This document shows positions 1 to 11,278 of a DNA stretch of 64,000 nt, piece after piece. This DNA comes from Curtobacterium sp. UNCCL20 (GTDB taxonomy: Bacteria; Actinomycetota; Actinomycetes; Actinomycetales; Microbacteriaceae). The position numbers were made by a program, and so were the translations under genes. The notes below the pieces were generated by a model. It was not told where the DNA came from and searched no databases. It was given only the letters and a program-made list of their open reading frames with translations. Every line of letters begins with the position of its first letter. Positions within the stretch are counted from its first letter, which is position 1. Location of the stretch: NCBI RefSeq assembly GCF_900101675.1, contig NZ_FNKG01000003.1, positions 367,609-431,608 on the forward strand. Reading direction: 5' to 3'.

Positions 1-1041
1 ATCGACGCGGACTTCCCGCTCGGCGTCTTCACGGCGGTCACCGGGGTGAGCGGCTCGGGCAAGTCCACGCTCGTCAACGACATCCTCTACAAGGTGCTCG
101 CCAACCAGCTCAACGGTGCCCGGCACATCGCGGGGAAGCACACCCGGGTGAAGGGCCTCGACCAGCTCGACAAGGTGGTGCACGTCGACCAGGCCCCGAT
201 CGGCCGCACCCCGCGGTCGAACCCGGCGACCTACACGGGCGTGTTCGACCGGATCCGGCAGCTGTTCGCCGAGACGCCCGAGGCGAAGGCGCGCGGTTAC
301 CAGCCGGGGCGCTTCAGCTTCAACGTCAAGGGTGGCCGCTGCGAGAACTGCTCGGGCGACGGCACGATCAAGATCGAGATGAACTTCCTGCCCGACGTCT
401 ACGTCGCGTGCGAGGTCTGCGGCGGTGCGCGGTACAACCGCGAGACGCTGCAGGTCCACTACAAGGGCAAGTCCATCTCCGAGGTCCTCGACATGCCGAT
501 CAGCGAGGCCGCCGAGTTCTTCGAACCGATCTCCGCGATCCACCGCTACATGCAGACCCTCGTCGATGTGGGTCTCGGCTACGTCCGGCTCGGGCAGAGC
601 GCGACGACCCTGTCCGGTGGCGAGGCGCAGCGCGTCAAGCTCGCGACGGAGCTCCAGCGTCGGTCGAACGGCCGCACGGTGTACGTGCTCGACGAGCCCA
701 CGACGGGGCTGCACTTCGAGGACGTCCGGAAGCTGCTGCTCGTGCTGCAGAGCCTGGTCGACAAGGGCAACACGGTCATCACGATCGAGCACAACCTCGA
801 CGTCATCAAGTCCGCCGACTGGCTCATCGACATGGGTCCCGAGGGCGGCTCCGGCGGTGGCACGATCCTGGCGGTCGGCACCCCCGAGCACGTCGCCGAG
901 GTGCCGGAGAGCCACACGGGGGTGTTCCTCAAGGAGATCTTCGACGCGCAGGACGCCCGGGTCGGCAAGGAGCAGGCCGTCGGCGCTCGCACGGCGCGGT
1001 CCGCCAAGGCCGGCGCGAAGCAGAAGGCTGGTGCTCGGTAG
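1..1041 (+). CDS. uvrA: Excinuclease ABC subunit A (3' part)
   Basis: C-terminal 346 residues of UvrA, the ATPase that finds DNA lesions with UvrB in nucleotide excision repair; the frame is open from base 1, so the gene starts outside the window. Visible are the second Walker A (VSGSGKS, residues 16-22), the zinc-finger cysteine pairs CENC (114-117) and CEVC (137-140), the ABC signature LSGGEAQR (about 204) and Walker B ending in DEPTTGLH (about 230). The tail after residue 310 is Ala/Lys rich. The TAG stop is followed immediately by the GTG of uvrC, so the two are probably co-translated. Confidence 0.97.
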   Translation: MDADFPLGVFTAVTGVSGSGKSTLVNDILYKVLANQLNGARHIAGKHTRVKGLDQLDKVVHVDQAPIGRTPRSNPATYTGVFDRIRQLFAETPEAKARGYQPGRFSFNVKGGRCENCSGDGTIKIEMNFLPDVYVACEVCGGARYNRETLQVHYKGKSISEVLDMPISEAAEFFEPISAIHRYMQTLVDVGLGYVRLGQSATTLSGGEAQRVKLATELQRRSNGRTVYVLDEPTTGLHFEDVRKLLLVLQSLVDKGNTVITIEHNLDVIKSADWLIDMGPEGGSGGGTILAVGTPEHVAEVPESHTGVFLKEIFDAQDARVGKEQAVGARTARSAKAGAKQKAGAR

Positions 1042-3159
1042 GTGGCGGACACCGTCTCGTGGCGTCCGAAGGCGGGAGAGATCCCGACCGACCCGGGCGT
1101 CTACCGCTGGCGTGACGAGGCCGGTCGGGTGCTCTACGTCGGCAAGGCGAAGAACCTCCGGGCTCGGCTGAGCAACTACTTCGCACCGCTGCCGACGCTG
1201 CACGAGCGCACCCGGCGGATGGTCCTGACGGCGCGCAGTGTCGAGTGGACCACCGTCGGTTCCGAGATCGAGGCGCTCCAGCTGGAGTACACGTGGATCA
1301 AGGAGTTCGATCCGCCGTTCAACGTCAAGTTCCGGGACGACAAGTCGTACCCGTACATGGCGATCACGCTGGGCGAGGAGTCGCCGCGGGTGATGGTGAC
1401 GCGGAACCGGAAGATCAAGGGTGCGAAGTACTTCGGGCCGTACCCGAAGATCTGGGCGGTGCACGACACGATCGACCTGATGATCAAGGTGTTCCCGATC
1501 CGGACCTGCTCGGACTCGTCCTACAAGAAGGCGATGCAGACCGGCAAGCCGTGCTTCCCGGGGCAGATCGGCAAGTGCGGCGGACCGTGCTCGCAGAAGG
1601 TGACGATCGCCGAGCACCGCGCCCTGGTCGAGGAGTTCGTCAAGTTCATGGCGAGCTACGACCGGCGGGTGATCACGCAGCTGCGGCAGCGGATGGCGGC
1701 CTCGGCGGACGCGATGCAGTACGAGCAGGCCGCGAAGTTCCGCGACCAGGTCGAAGCGCTCGAGGCCGTGCTCGAGAAGTCCGCCGTGGTGCTCCGCGAC
1801 TCCGTCGACCTCGATCTGTTCGGCATCGCCGAGGACGAACTGGCGGCCGCGGTGCAGCTGTTCTCCGTCCGGGGCGGTCGCATCCGCGGTGTGCGCGGCT
1901 GGGTCGTCGACAAGGAGCTCGACATCTCGACGGGCGACCTCGTCGAGCAGATCGTCCAGGGCCAGTACGCGACGGCCGAGGAGCCGCCGCGCGAGGTCGT
2001 GGTGCCGGAGCTCCCGGAGGACGCCGAGGCGCTCCAGCAGTGGCTCAGCGAACGCCGCGGTGGCCGTGGCACCAAGCTCAGCACCGCACAGCGTGGCGAC
2101 CGGGCGGGTCTCGCCCGGACGGCGGCGCAGAACGCCTCGCAGGCGCTCATGCTCTACAAGACGAAGCGCTCGGCCGACTACACGACCCGGTCCGCGGCGC
2201 TGGCGGACATCCAGGACGCCCTCGGGATGAGCCAGGCCCCGCTCCGGATGGAGTGCTACGACATCTCGCACCTGCAGGGCACGAACGTCGTCGCGTCGAT
2301 GGTCGTGTTCGAGGACGGGCTGCCCCGGAAGGACCAGTACCGGCGCTACACGATCGCCGAGACGACCGACGACACGGACAGCATGTACCAGGTGCTCTCC
2401 CGGCGGTTGGCCCGGCTCGACGAGGACGCCGCGGCACCGGACGTCCCCGACGTCACGAGTGACGAGGTCATCGAGGGCTCGAAGCCGACGAAGCGCTTCG
2501 CGTACCGCCCCCAGCTGCTCATCGTCGACGGTGGGCAGCCGCAGGTGCAGGCCGCGAAGCGTGCGATGGACGAGGCCGGCGTCCACGACGTCGCCCTCGT
2601 CGGCATCGCGAAGCGGCTCGAGGAGCTCTGGCTGCCGGACGACGACTTCCCGGTGATCCTGCCGCGCAACTCCGAGGCGCTGTTCCTCATCCAGCGCATC
2701 CGTGACGAGGCCCACCGCTTCGCGATCACGCACCAGCGGACCCGTCGGAAGCGCGACGTGCGCTCCCGGCTGTCCGAGATACCGGGGCTCGGGCCGAGCC
2801 GCGTGAACGCGCTGCTGAAGCACTTCGGCTCGGTCGCCCGACTGCGCGAGGCGACGGCGGAGGAGATCGGCGAGGTTCCCGGCGTCGGTCCCGCGACCGC
2901 AGCCGCGGTGGTGTCGAAGCTCGCGGACACCCCAGCGAGCGCCCCCGCGGGCCCGAGCACGGTGACCCCAGCGAGCGCCCCCGCAGACCCGAGCGTGCCG
3001 AGCGCGGCGACACCCACGAGCGCCCCGACCGGACCGAGCGTACCCACCGGGGCGGCGAGCTCGGCCGACGGCGGCAGCCCGGCACGACCGCCGGCCGATG
3101 AGCGGACACCCGCGCGGATCCCGTCCGTGACCCACGACGGTCCGCACCTTCCCGCGTGA
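1042..3159 (+). CDS. uvrC: Excinuclease ABC subunit C
   Basis: UvrC makes both incisions around a lesion marked by UvrAB. The 705-residue protein has the GIY-YIG nuclease domain at the N-terminus (GVYRW...[11 protein letters not shown], residues 14-40), a UVR motif near 230 ([12 protein letters not shown]), the RNase H-like endonuclease domain ([14 protein letters not shown], near 410) and a double helix-hairpin-helix ([13 protein letters not shown], near 580). Residues about 629-705 form an extra Pro/Ala/Ser tail with an imperfect SAPxxPS repeat, beyond the usual family end. The GTG start directly abuts the uvrA stop. Confidence 0.97.
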   Translation: MADTVSWRPKAGEIPTDPGVYRWRDEAGRVLYVGKAKNLRARLSNYFAPLPTLHERTRRMVLTARSVEWTTVGSEIEALQLEYTWIKEFDPPFNVKFRDDKSYPYMAITLGEESPRVMVTRNRKIKGAKYFGPYPKIWAVHDTIDLMIKVFPIRTCSDSSYKKAMQTGKPCFPGQIGKCGGPCSQKVTIAEHRALVEEFVKFMASYDRRVITQLRQRMAASADAMQYEQAAKFRDQVEALEAVLEKSAVVLRDSVDLDLFGIAEDELAAAVQLFSVRGGRIRGVRGWVVDKELDISTGDLVEQIVQGQYATAEEPPREVVVPELPEDAEALQQWLSERRGGRGTKLSTAQRGDRAGLARTAAQNASQALMLYKTKRSADYTTRSAALADIQDALGMSQAPLRMECYDISHLQGTNVVASMVVFEDGLPRKDQYRRYTIAETTDDTDSMYQVLSRRLARLDEDAAAPDVPDVTSDEVIEGSKPTKRFAYRPQLLIVDGGQPQVQAAKRAMDEAGVHDVALVGIAKRLEELWLPDDDFPVILPRNSEALFLIQRIRDEAHRFAITHQRTRRKRDVRSRLSEIPGLGPSRVNALLKHFGSVARLREATAEEIGEVPGVGPATAAAVVSKLADTPASAPAGPSTVTPASAPADPSVPSAATPTSAPTGPSVPTGAASSADGGSPARPPADERTPARIPSVTHDGPHLPA

Positions 3160-3192
3160 CGGCAGCCGTGCCTCCAGGCCCCGTCCGGGGGA

Positions 3193-3237
3193 TACCCTTG
3201 ACCCGCAGCCGAGACCTCCCCGGGCGACGCGCCCGGG
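3193..3237 (+). promoter_or_regulatory. Probable rapZ promoter and leader hairpin
   Basis: A -10-like TACCCT lies at 3193-3198, about 65 nt before the rapZ start. Downstream, CCCGGGC (3219-3225) can pair with GCCCGGG (3231-3237) around a five-base loop. The hairpin could be a weak uvrC terminator or part of the rapZ leader. No convincing -35 was seen. Confidence 0.35.
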
Positions 3238-3262
3238 CCGCCACGACGGAGCCCACTCCCAG

Positions 3263-4165
3263 ATGACCGACAGCGCCCAGGCGTCGACACGATCGCCGCA
3301 ACAGCACGACATCCTCATCGTCACCGGCATGTCCGGGGCCGGACGGTCCACCGTCGGCAAGGCGCTGGAAGACCTCGGCTGGTACGTGGTGGACAACCTG
3401 CCGACCCAGATGCTCGCGCCCCTGACCGAGCTCGCGGACCGGGCGGGGGAGAAGATCCCGAAGATCGCGACCGTCGTCGACGTGCGCGGCGGCCGGTTCT
3501 TCACCGACCCGGAGCAGGCGGTCGAGCAGGTTCGTTCGAGCACGTCGGCGCGGGTCCGGGTGCTGTTCCTCGAGGCGACCGACGCGGTGCTCGTCCGGCG
3601 CTTCGAGCAGGTGCGTCGACCGCACCCGCTGCAGGGCGAGGACACGCTGCTCGACGGCATCGCCCGTGAGCGCGCCCGGCTCTCCGCGCTGCGCGAGGCC
3701 TCCGACATGGTGATCGACACCTCGGACCTCAACATCCACCAGCTCGCGAACGCCGTCACCGAGCGGTTCGCCGACGACCACTTCGTCGGTGTCCAGGTGA
3801 CGCTGATGAGCTTCGGCTTCAAGTACGGGCTGCCCGCCGACGCCGACATGGTGGCCGACGTGCGCTTCCTGCCGAACCCGTACTGGGTCCCGGAACTCCG
3901 GCCGCACACGGGCCTCGACAAGCCGGTCTCGGACTACGTGCTCGAGCAGCCGGGTGCCCGTCCGTTCGTCGAGCGGTACGCCTCGGTGCTCGAGCCGGTG
4001 TTCGAGGGGTACCAGCGCGAGAACAAAAGACACGCTACGATCGCCATCGGCTGTACCGGCGGCAAGCACCGCTCGGTCGCCATCGTCGCCGAGATGGCGA
4101 ACCTCCTCCGCGGGATGCCTGGCGTCGCCGTGCGTGTGAAGAACCGAGACCTCGGCCGAGAGTGA
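3263..4165 (+). CDS. rapZ: RNase adapter protein RapZ / nucleotide-binding protein YvcJ family
   Basis: P-loop nucleotide-binding protein of the RapZ/YvcJ family, 300 residues as usual. The Walker [10 protein letters not shown] is at residues 22-30, and the conserved C-terminal block with [13 protein letters not shown] is present. In Enterobacteria RapZ guides RNase E to a small RNA; in Gram-positives the family binds nucleotides and affects competence or wall metabolism, so its exact role here is unknown. It sits between uvrC and whiA, the standard actinobacterial order. The ATG follows a short leader. Confidence 0.93.
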   Translation: MTDSAQASTRSPQQHDILIVTGMSGAGRSTVGKALEDLGWYVVDNLPTQMLAPLTELADRAGEKIPKIATVVDVRGGRFFTDPEQAVEQVRSSTSARVRVLFLEATDAVLVRRFEQVRRPHPLQGEDTLLDGIARERARLSALREASDMVIDTSDLNIHQLANAVTERFADDHFVGVQVTLMSFGFKYGLPADADMVADVRFLPNPYWVPELRPHTGLDKPVSDYVLEQPGARPFVERYASVLEPVFEGYQRENKRHATIAIGCTGGKHRSVAIVAEMANLLRGMPGVAVRVKNRDLGRE

Positions 4166-4240
4166 CCGTCCCTCCGGCCGCTCCACACGTCGTGCGCCGG
4201 GCACGCGGACCCCACATGAAGAAACGTTAGGAATGATGCT

Positions 4241-5221
4241 GTGCCGTTGACTGCCGAGGTCAAGGACGAACTGGCCCGGGTCGTCGTGAACCGCAACACG
4301 GTCCGCGCCGCCGAACTGGCGACCATCCTGCGGTTCGCGGGTGGCCTGCACGTCATCTCGGGCAGGATCGCGGTCGAGGTCGAACTCGACACCCGGATCA
4401 TCGTCCACCGTGTCCGGAAGGACCTCGCCGAGCTGTACGGCGTGCGGAGCGAGGCGTCGGTGGGGTCGTCCGCGTCCGCTCGTCGGGGCACCCGCTACCT
4501 GGTGCGCGTGCTCGAGGCGGGGGAGACCCTGGCCCGTCAGACCGGCCTGATGGACGCTCGTCGGCGTCCGGTGCGTGGTCTGCCGAACCGGCTCACCACC
4601 GGCAACCGCGAGGACCTCGCCGCGATCTGGCGTGGCGCGTTCCTCGCCTCCGGCACGCTGACCGACCCGGGTCGTGCGGCGGCGCTCGAGGTCACGTGCC
4701 CCGGCAACGAGGCCGCGATGGCCCTCGTCGGTGCCGCGTCGCGTCTCGGCATCGCCGCGAAGGGCCGTGAGGTCCGCGGCGTGCACCGGGTCGTCATCCG
4801 CGACGGCGAGGCGATCGGTCAGATGCTCACCGTGATGGGTGCCGCCCGCACCACTGCGGACTGGGAGGAGATGCGGCAGCGCCGCGAGGTCCGTGCGACC
4901 GCGAACCGTCTGGTCAACTTCGACGACGCGAACCTCCGCCGTTCCGCGCAGGCCGCCGTCGCCGCGTGCGCCCGCGTCGAGCGCGCCCTCGAGATCCTCG
5001 GCGACGAGGTCCCCGACCACCTGCAGTACGCCGGTTCGCTGCGTCTGCAGCACCGCGACGCGTCGCTCGACGAGCTCGGCCAGCACGCCGAGCCGCCGAT
5101 GACGAAGGACGCCATCGCCGGCCGCATCCGCCGCCTGCTCGCGATGGCCGACAAGCGCGCGTCGGACCTCGGCATCCCCGGCACGGAAGCGAGCGTCCCG
5201 GAGGAGCTCGAAGGGGCCTGA
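4241..5221 (+). CDS. whiA: DNA-binding regulator WhiA
   Basis: WhiA is a conserved Gram-positive DNA-binding protein required for sporulation septation in Streptomyces and linked to cell division elsewhere. The 326-residue product has the N-terminal homing-endonuclease-like fold ([12 protein letters not shown]..., [15 protein letters not shown]) and a C-terminal helix-turn-helix segment ([14 protein letters not shown]...[13 protein letters not shown]). The GTG start matches the usual family N-terminus and is preceded by TTAGGAATG, which gives only a weak ribosome binding site. A perfect palindrome 22 bp after the stop probably ends transcription. Confidence 0.96.
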   Translation: MPLTAEVKDELARVVVNRNTVRAAELATILRFAGGLHVISGRIAVEVELDTRIIVHRVRKDLAELYGVRSEASVGSSASARRGTRYLVRVLEAGETLARQTGLMDARRRPVRGLPNRLTTGNREDLAAIWRGAFLASGTLTDPGRAAALEVTCPGNEAAMALVGAASRLGIAAKGREVRGVHRVVIRDGEAIGQMLTVMGAARTTADWEEMRQRREVRATANRLVNFDDANLRRSAQAAVAACARVERALEILGDEVPDHLQYAGSLRLQHRDASLDELGQHAEPPMTKDAIAGRIRRLLAMADKRASDLGIPGTEASVPEELEGA

Positions 5222-6481
<1,260 letters not shown>

Positions 6482-6483
6482 GC

Positions 6484-7701
6484 ATGGCCCTCCGTACCCT
6501 CGAGGACCTCGGCGACCTCCCCGGCAAGCGCGTCATCGTCCGCTGTGACCTGAACGTCCCGCTCAAGGACGGTGTGATCACGGACGACGGTCGCGTGCGC
6601 GCGTCGCTGACCACCCTGAACACCCTCATCACCGCCGGCGCCCGCGTCATCGTGATCTCCCACCTGGGACGCCCCGACGGCGAGCCCAAGCCGGAGTTCT
6701 CGCTGGCGCCGGTCGGCCAGCGGCTCTCCGAGCTGCTCGGCAAAGAGGTCACGTTCGTCGGCGAGACCGTCGGCGACGAGGCGACGGCGGCCGCCGGGGC
6801 ACTCGAGGACGGCGACGTCCTGCTGCTCGAGAACCTCCGTTTCAACCCGGAGGAGACCTCGAAGGACGCCGCCGTGCGCGGTGGCTTCGCGGACCGCATC
6901 GCCGCACTCGGGGACGCGTTCGTCTCCGACGGCTTCGGTGTCGTGCACCGGAAGCAGGCGTCGGTCTACGAGCTCGCCTCGGCGCTCCCCAGCGCTGCGG
7001 GCTCGCTCATCGAGACCGAGCTCGGCGTGCTCGAGCAGCTGACGAAGGACCCGGCACGCCCGTACACGGTGGTGCTCGGCGGGTCCAAGGTCAGCGACAA
7101 GCTCGGCGTCATCGACCACATCCTGCCCAAGGTGGACACGCTCTGCATCGGCGGCGGCATGCTCTTCACGTTCCTCGCGGCCCAGGGCCACGGGGTGGCG
7201 AAGTCGCTGCTCGAGCAGGACCAGCTCGACGTCGTCCGCGAGTACCTGTCGCGGGCCAAGGAGCTCGGCGTGACGATCGACCTGCCGACCGACGTGGTCG
7301 TGGCGTCCGGCTTCGCGTCCGACGCCGACCACGAGACGGTGGCGGCCGACGCGATCGAGTCGTCCTCGTTCGGCACCGACGGCATCGGCCTCGACATCGG
7401 CCCGGAGACCGCTCGGCGCTTCGCGTCCGCGGTGTCCGGTTCGAAGACCGTGTTCTGGAACGGCCCGATGGGCGTGTTCGAGTTCCCGGCCTTCGCCGCC
7501 GGCACGAAGACCGTCGCCCAGGCGCTCACCGAGGTCGACGGCCTCGGGGTCGTCGGCGGTGGTGACTCCGCAGCAGCCGTCCGGTCGCTCGGGTTCTCGG
7601 ACGACCAGTTCGGGCACATCTCGACCGGTGGCGGTGCGAGCCTCGAGTTCCTCGAGGGCAAGTCGCTCCCCGGTCTCGAAGCACTGGGGTGGTCCGCATG
7701 A
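6484..7701 (+). CDS. pgk: Phosphoglycerate kinase
   Basis: Transfers phosphate from 1,3-bisphosphoglycerate to ADP in glycolysis. The 405-residue protein shows the N-terminal RCDLNVPL and SHLGRPDG motifs, the hinge region, and the C-terminal nucleotide-binding segment ([19 protein letters not shown]). The ATG two bases after the gap stop gives the normal N-terminus; translational coupling is likely. The stop codon overlaps the tpiA start. Confidence 0.98.
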   Translation: MALRTLEDLGDLPGKRVIVRCDLNVPLKDGVITDDGRVRASLTTLNTLITAGARVIVISHLGRPDGEPKPEFSLAPVGQRLSELLGKEVTFVGETVGDEATAAAGALEDGDVLLLENLRFNPEETSKDAAVRGGFADRIAALGDAFVSDGFGVVHRKQASVYELASALPSAAGSLIETELGVLEQLTKDPARPYTVVLGGSKVSDKLGVIDHILPKVDTLCIGGGMLFTFLAAQGHGVAKSLLEQDQLDVVREYLSRAKELGVTIDLPTDVVVASGFASDADHETVAADAIESSSFGTDGIGLDIGPETARRFASAVSGSKTVFWNGPMGVFEFPAFAAGTKTVAQALTEVDGLGVVGGGDSAAAVRSLGFSDDQFGHISTGGGASLEFLEGKSLPGLEALGWSA

Positions 7702-8477
7702 GCCGCACGCCGTTCATCGCCGGCAACTGGAAGATGAATCTCGACCACCTGCAGGCGATCGCCACCGTGCAGAAGCTCGCGTGGACGCTGAAGGACGCGC
7801 GCCACGACTTCGACGACGTCGAGGTCGCGGTGTTCCCGCCCTTCACCGACCTCCGCAGCGTGCAGACGCTCATCTCGGCGGACAAGCTGCCCATCCGCTT
7901 CGGCGCGCAGGACCTGTCCCAGTACGACTCCGGTGCCTACACCGGTGACGTGTCGGGTGCGTTCCTGGCCGCCCTCGACGCGCAGTACGTCATCGTCGGA
8001 CACTCCGAGCGGCGCACGCTGCACGGGGAGACCGACGAGGTCGTGGCCGCGAAGACCGCCGCCGCCGTCAAGCACGGCCTCGTGCCGGTGGTGTGCGTCG
8101 GTGAGACGGGCGAGCAGCGCGAACAGCGCGGCGCGGGCGTCGTGCCGGTCGAGCAGCTCGGGGTCGTCCTCGACGCCGTGAAGCCGTCCGAGATCGTCGT
8201 CGCGTACGAGCCGGTCTGGGCGATCGGGTCCGGCCAGGCGGCAACGGCCGAGCAGGCCCAGGAGGACTGCGCCGCACTGCGTCGCGGGATCGCTACGGCC
8301 TGGGGCGACGAGGCCGCTGCGGCGACCCGTGTGCTCTACGGCGGTTCGGTGAAGTCGGGCAACATCGCCGGCTTCCTCCGTGAGCCCGACATCGACGGCG
8401 CGCTCGTCGGTGGCGCATCGCTCGACGTGCAGGAGTTCGCGGCCATCGCGCGCTTCCGGCAGCACGTCGGTCTCTGA
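7698..8477 (+). CDS. tpiA: Triosephosphate isomerase
   Basis: Interconverts dihydroxyacetone phosphate and glyceraldehyde-3-phosphate. The 259-residue product has GNWKMN at the N-terminus, the catalytic His in IVGHSERR, the catalytic Glu in [11 protein letters not shown] and the phosphate-binding LYGGSVK. The ATG overlaps the pgk stop by four bases (ATGA). A GTG nine bases upstream is possible but less likely. A strong hairpin 23 bp past the stop closes the glycolytic operon. Confidence 0.98.
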   Translation: MSRTPFIAGNWKMNLDHLQAIATVQKLAWTLKDARHDFDDVEVAVFPPFTDLRSVQTLISADKLPIRFGAQDLSQYDSGAYTGDVSGAFLAALDAQYVIVGHSERRTLHGETDEVVAAKTAAAVKHGLVPVVCVGETGEQREQRGAGVVPVEQLGVVLDAVKPSEIVVAYEPVWAIGSGQAATAEQAQEDCAALRRGIATAWGDEAAAATRVLYGGSVKSGNIAGFLREPDIDGALVGGASLDVQEFAAIARFRQHVGL

Positions 8478-8499
8478 CCGACCAGGCAGACCAACACAC

Positions 8500-8532
8500 C
8501 ACAGGCCGGTCGCCCCGTGCGACCGGCCTGTG
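8500..8532 (+). terminator. Hairpin terminator after tpiA
   Basis: Fourteen-base perfect stem (CACAGGCCGGTCGC with its complement) around a five-base loop, directly after the glycolytic operon. There is no T-run, as is common in high-GC genomes. Confidence 0.75.
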
Positions 8533-8573
8533 CCACGCCCAGCCCCGCGGACCTCGGCCGACCACCTGGCCGG

Positions 8574-8579
8574 TATACT
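8574..8579 (+). promoter_or_regulatory. secG-rbpA promoter -10
   Basis: TATACT, a near-perfect -10, lies between the tpiA terminator and secG. Transcription would start near 8586 and leave a leader of about 24 nt carrying a GAAAGG ribosome binding site. Confidence 0.6.
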
Positions 8580-8609
8580 CGGATGGCTGACTGACACGAA
8601 AGGTACGTC

Positions 8610-8861
8610 GTGGCGATTCTCTCCGTCGTGCTGCAGGTCCTGCTCGCAATCACGAGCCTCCTGCTCACGCTCCTCATCCTGCTGCACAAGGGCCGCGGTG
8701 GCGGCCTCTCCGACATGTTCGGCGGCGGCGTGACGAGCAACCTCGGGGCGTCCGGCGTCGCCGAGCGAAACCTCAACCGCATCACGGTGATCCTCGGTCT
8801 GGTCTGGATCGTGTCCATCATCGTGCTCGGTCTCATCAACAAGTTCACGGCGGGGAGCTGA
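8610..8861 (+). CDS. secG: Preprotein translocase subunit SecG
   Basis: Small subunit of the SecYEG channel. The 83-residue protein has two membrane helices (about residues 2-22 and 52-75) separated by the conserved loop LHKGRGGGLSDMFGGG. The GTG start follows GAAAGG by six bases. rbpA begins four bases after the stop. The position after tpiA is usual in actinobacteria. Confidence 0.96.
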   Translation: MAILSVVLQVLLAITSLLLTLLILLHKGRGGGLSDMFGGGVTSNLGASGVAERNLNRITVILGLVWIVSIIVLGLINKFTAGS

Positions 8862-8864
8862 TCC

Positions 8865-9227
8865 ATGGCAAGCGGAGGCAGTGCAATCCGGGGGTCGCGC
8901 GTCGGCGCGGGTCCCATGGGGGAGCAGGACCGCGGGGTCCAGGCAGAGCGGGTGGCGATCTCGTACTGGGACGCCCTGGGGAACGAGGTCGTGCGGTACT
9001 TCGCCGCGGGCCTGCCCGATGAAGAGATCCCCGAGACGGTGGACTCGCCGTCGACCGGGCTCCCGGCCGGCCGTGACAAGGAGAACCCTCCCGTGGTCTC
9101 CAAGACCGAGCCGTACAAGACCCACCTCGCGTACGTGAAGGAACGACGCACCGAGGAAGAGGCAGCGCAGCTCCTCGAGGACGCGCTGCAGCAGCTCCGG
9201 CAGCGCCGCGGTACCGCCGCGAAGTAG
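8865..9227 (+). CDS. rbpA: RNA polymerase-binding protein RbpA
   Basis: Actinobacteria-specific transcription factor that binds sigma and core RNA polymerase and stabilises open complexes. The 120-residue product has the N-terminal MASGGSAIRGSRVGAGPMGE block, the central YWDALGNEVVRYFAAGLPDEEIP segment and the C-terminal sigma-interaction part with KTHLAYVKERR. The family's cysteines are absent in this homologue, as in some other RbpA forms. It is probably co-transcribed with secG and followed by a strong terminator. Confidence 0.95.
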   Translation: MASGGSAIRGSRVGAGPMGEQDRGVQAERVAISYWDALGNEVVRYFAAGLPDEEIPETVDSPSTGLPAGRDKENPPVVSKTEPYKTHLAYVKERRTEEEAAQLLEDALQQLRQRRGTAAK

Positions 9228-9235
9228 TCCGACGC

Positions 9236-9273
9236 ACGAAGGCCCCCGCACCGTCAGGTGCGGGGGCCTTCGT
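9236..9273 (+). terminator. Intrinsic terminator after rbpA
   Basis: Near-perfect 17-bp stem (arms with GGCCCCCGCACC and GGTGCGGGGGCC) around a GTCA loop, nine bases past the rbpA stop. The outer AAGG/CCTT pairs supply a short T stretch on the plus strand. Confidence 0.9.
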
Positions 9274-9309
9274 CGTGCGGGCCGGGTCCGCGCCGTGTGT
9301 CGTCCCGCC

Positions 9310-9364
9310 GAGATCGCACGTTGTGCGCCCACCCGGCGGCCGGTGGTCGCCGAAGTGCGATCTC
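9310..9364. repeat. Spaced inverted repeat between convergent genes
   Basis: GAGATCGCAC (9310-9319) and its complement GTGCGATCTC (9355-9364) are separated by 35 bp between the rbpA terminator and the pgl palindrome. It could be a decayed mobile repeat or a binding site; nothing in the spacer is recognised. Confidence 0.5.
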
Positions 9365-9395
9365 ACCGACCGGGGCGGCCTGAGACCGGACCACG

Positions 9396-9443
9396 GACGG
9401 ACGGGAGGCGCGGTGCCAGCTGGCACCGCGCCTCCCGTCCGTC
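9396..9443. repeat. Perfect 48-bp GGAGGCGCG palindrome, terminator of pgl
   Basis: Perfect inverted repeat with the same GGTGCCAGCTGGCACC core as the copy after whiA, extended by GACGGAC on each side. It lies 12 bp past the pgl stop and would form a 24-bp stem. Confidence 0.85.
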
Positions 9444-9455
9444 AGGTGGTTTGGT

Positions 9456-10226
9456 CTAGTACGTCGACGCGATCAGGTTCTCGGGGACGTCGCGCGCGGC
9501 GTCCTGGTCGACGAAGAACACGGTGCGCTTGCGTCCCTGGACGCCGCCGACCGGGACCTCGTCGACGGCCGCACCCGCGAGGGCGAGGCCGAGGACCGAG
9601 GCCTTCTCGGCACCGGACAGGATGACCCAGACCCGCTGCGACGCGTTGATCACCGGGAAGGTGACCGTCAGGCGCTGCGGCGGCGGCTTGGGGGAGTCGT
9701 CGACGGACAGCACGGCGCGGTCGGTGACGGCGAGCTGCGGGAACTCGGGGAAGAGCGACGCGGTGTGCCCGTCCGGACCGACGCCCAGCAGGGTGATGTC
9801 GAACCGCGGCGCGACGGCGCCCTCGGGAGCGGCGTCCTGGAGTTCGCGCTCGTACTGCGCGGCGGCCTCGTCGATCGTGAGGCCGGCGTCGGACGCCGCG
9901 ATCGGGTGGATGTTCGACTCCGGGATGTCGACGTGGTCGAAGAAGTCCGTCTGCGTGCCGGTGATGTTCCGATCGGCGTCACCCGCGGGCACCCAGCGCT
10001 CGTCGACCCACCACACGTGCACCTTCGACCAGTCGACGCTCTCGCGCGCCGGCGACTGGCCGATCGCGGCGAGGACGAGGGAGGACACCGAACCACCGCT
10101 GATGGCGATGTCCGCGCGCTCCTGCTCGTCGAGCACGTCGATGATCTTCGTGATGAAGCGTGCGGCGACCGAAGCGCCGAGGGCCTGCTTGTCCGGGTGC
10201 ACCAGCACCCGCCGTTCGTTGGTCAC
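9456..10226 (-). CDS. pgl: 6-phosphogluconolactonase
   Basis: Hydrolyses 6-phosphogluconolactone, the second step of the oxidative pentose phosphate pathway. The 256-residue protein is a DevB/SOL-type lactonase with ISGGSVSSLVLAAI near residue 42, the VWWVDERWVP motif near 86 and GVGPDGHTASLFP near 150. It is the last gene of the minus-strand pentose phosphate block, 107 bp after opcA. A hairpin lies in that gap, so its expression may be partly separate. It starts with GTG. Confidence 0.95.
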   Translation of the reverse strand: MTNERRVLVHPDKQALGASVAARFITKIIDVLDEQERADIAISGGSVSSLVLAAIGQSPARESVDWSKVHVWWVDERWVPAGDADRNITGTQTDFFDHVDIPESNIHPIAASDAGLTIDEAAAQYERELQDAAPEGAVAPRFDITLLGVGPDGHTASLFPEFPQLAVTDRAVLSVDDSPKPPPQRLTVTFPVINASQRVWVILSGAEKASVLGLALAGAAVDEVPVGGVQGRKRTVFFVDQDAARDVPENLIASTY

Positions 10227-10277
10227 GTGACTCCCGTGTTCGTGGCGGACGACCGGTCGGACGACCGCCTTCGGTCC

Positions 10278-10320
10278 GACCGGCCGGTCCTGGTGCTCGG
10301 GTGAGCGGGACCGGCCGGTC
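10278..10320 (-). terminator. Hairpin between opcA and pgl
   Basis: A 13-bp perfect stem (GACCGGCCGGTCC and its complement) with a 17-base loop, in the 107-bp gap. It could reduce read-through from opcA into pgl, or stabilise the upstream mRNA. Confidence 0.5.
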
Positions 10321-10333
10321 GTGTGGGGCTTGC

Positions 10334-11278
10334 TCAGCCGGCGATCGACTCACGCAGCTGCGGTACCCCGTGCTTGACGACGTCTCCGAAGAGGACGTCC
10401 GGGTCGAGTCTACGGAGTTCCTCGGCCAGGCAGTCGCGCAGGTTGCGGCGCGGCAGCGACAGGTCGTGCGTCGGCTGCCCGGGCATCGAGAGCGTCGCGA
10501 CGTCCACCAGGGACCGCTCGAGCTCGATGGCGCCGGACTCCCGCACGAGCTTCACGCCGTGGATGCCGCTCGACCCGGTCGCGCGGGGCGACGTGACGAC
10601 GGTGACCGGCACCTCGAGCTGCAGCTGCAGCCAGGCGGCCAGGAGGATCGTCGACGGGCTGTCGTACGCTCCCGAGACCTCGACCGCGGTGACCGGCTCG
10701 TACGGCGGCTGGTCGAGCGCCGCGGCGAGCTGGTTCCGCCAGAGGGTGAGCCGGGTCCACGCGAAGTCGGTGTCACCGGGGACGTACGAGGCACCGAGCG
10801 CCTCGATCGCACCGTTCGGGTCCTTCTGCGCGGCTGCGTCCGTGATGCGTCGCTGGGCGATGCGGCCCAGGGCCGACGCGGCCGGCTGCTCCGGGGCGGT
10901 CTGCGGCCACCACGCCACGACGGGGGCGTCCGGCAGGAGCAGGCCCGTGACCAGGCTCTCCTCGTCGGTCGCGGTCTCGCCGTAGGCGCGGAGGACGATG
11001 ACCTCACTCGCGCCCGCGTCGCTGCCGACGCGGATCTGCGCGTCGAGACGACCCGGGGACTTCGTGTCACCGTGGTTCTTCGACACGATGATGACGCGCA
11101 TCGGGTGCTCGCGCGAGGCCTCGTTGGCGGCCTCGATCGCCTCTTCCTCGTGGCCCAGGGCCGTCGAGATGATGAGCGTCAGGACACGACCGAGGGCGAC
11201 GGCGCCGCCCTCCTCGCGGATGTGGACGAGTTTCTTCTGGATCTTCGAGACCGTGGTGTTCGGCATGTCGATCTTCAT
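10334..11278 (-). CDS. opcA: Glucose-6-phosphate dehydrogenase assembly protein OpcA
   Basis: OpcA is an allosteric effector and assembly partner of glucose-6-phosphate dehydrogenase, best known from cyanobacteria and actinobacteria. The product is 314 residues and carries family blocks such as MRVIIVSKNH and VVAWWPQTAP. The ATG start was chosen because it overlaps the zwf stop by four bases; upstream open sequence belongs to the zwf shadow frame. The zwf-opcA-pgl order is standard for actinobacteria. Confidence 0.93.
   Translation of the reverse strand: MKIDMPNTTVSKIQKKLVHIREEGGAVALGRVLTLIISTALGHEEEAIEAANEASREHPMRVIIVSKNHGDTKSPGRLDAQIRVGSDAGASEVIVLRAYGETATDEESLVTGLLLPDAPVVAWWPQTAPEQPAASALGRIAQRRITDAAAQKDPNGAIEALGASYVPGDTDFAWTRLTLWRNQLAAALDQPPYEPVTAVEVSGAYDSPSTILLAAWLQLQLEVPVTVVTSPRATGSSGIHGVKLVRESGAIELERSLVDVATLSMPGQPTHDLSLPRRNLRDCLAEELRRLDPDVLFGDVVKHGVPQLRESIAG

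Noticed and set aside
6966..9332. 788-residue minus-strand open frame
   Set aside because: Antisense to pgk, tpiA, secG and rbpA; composition is typical of a shadow frame.
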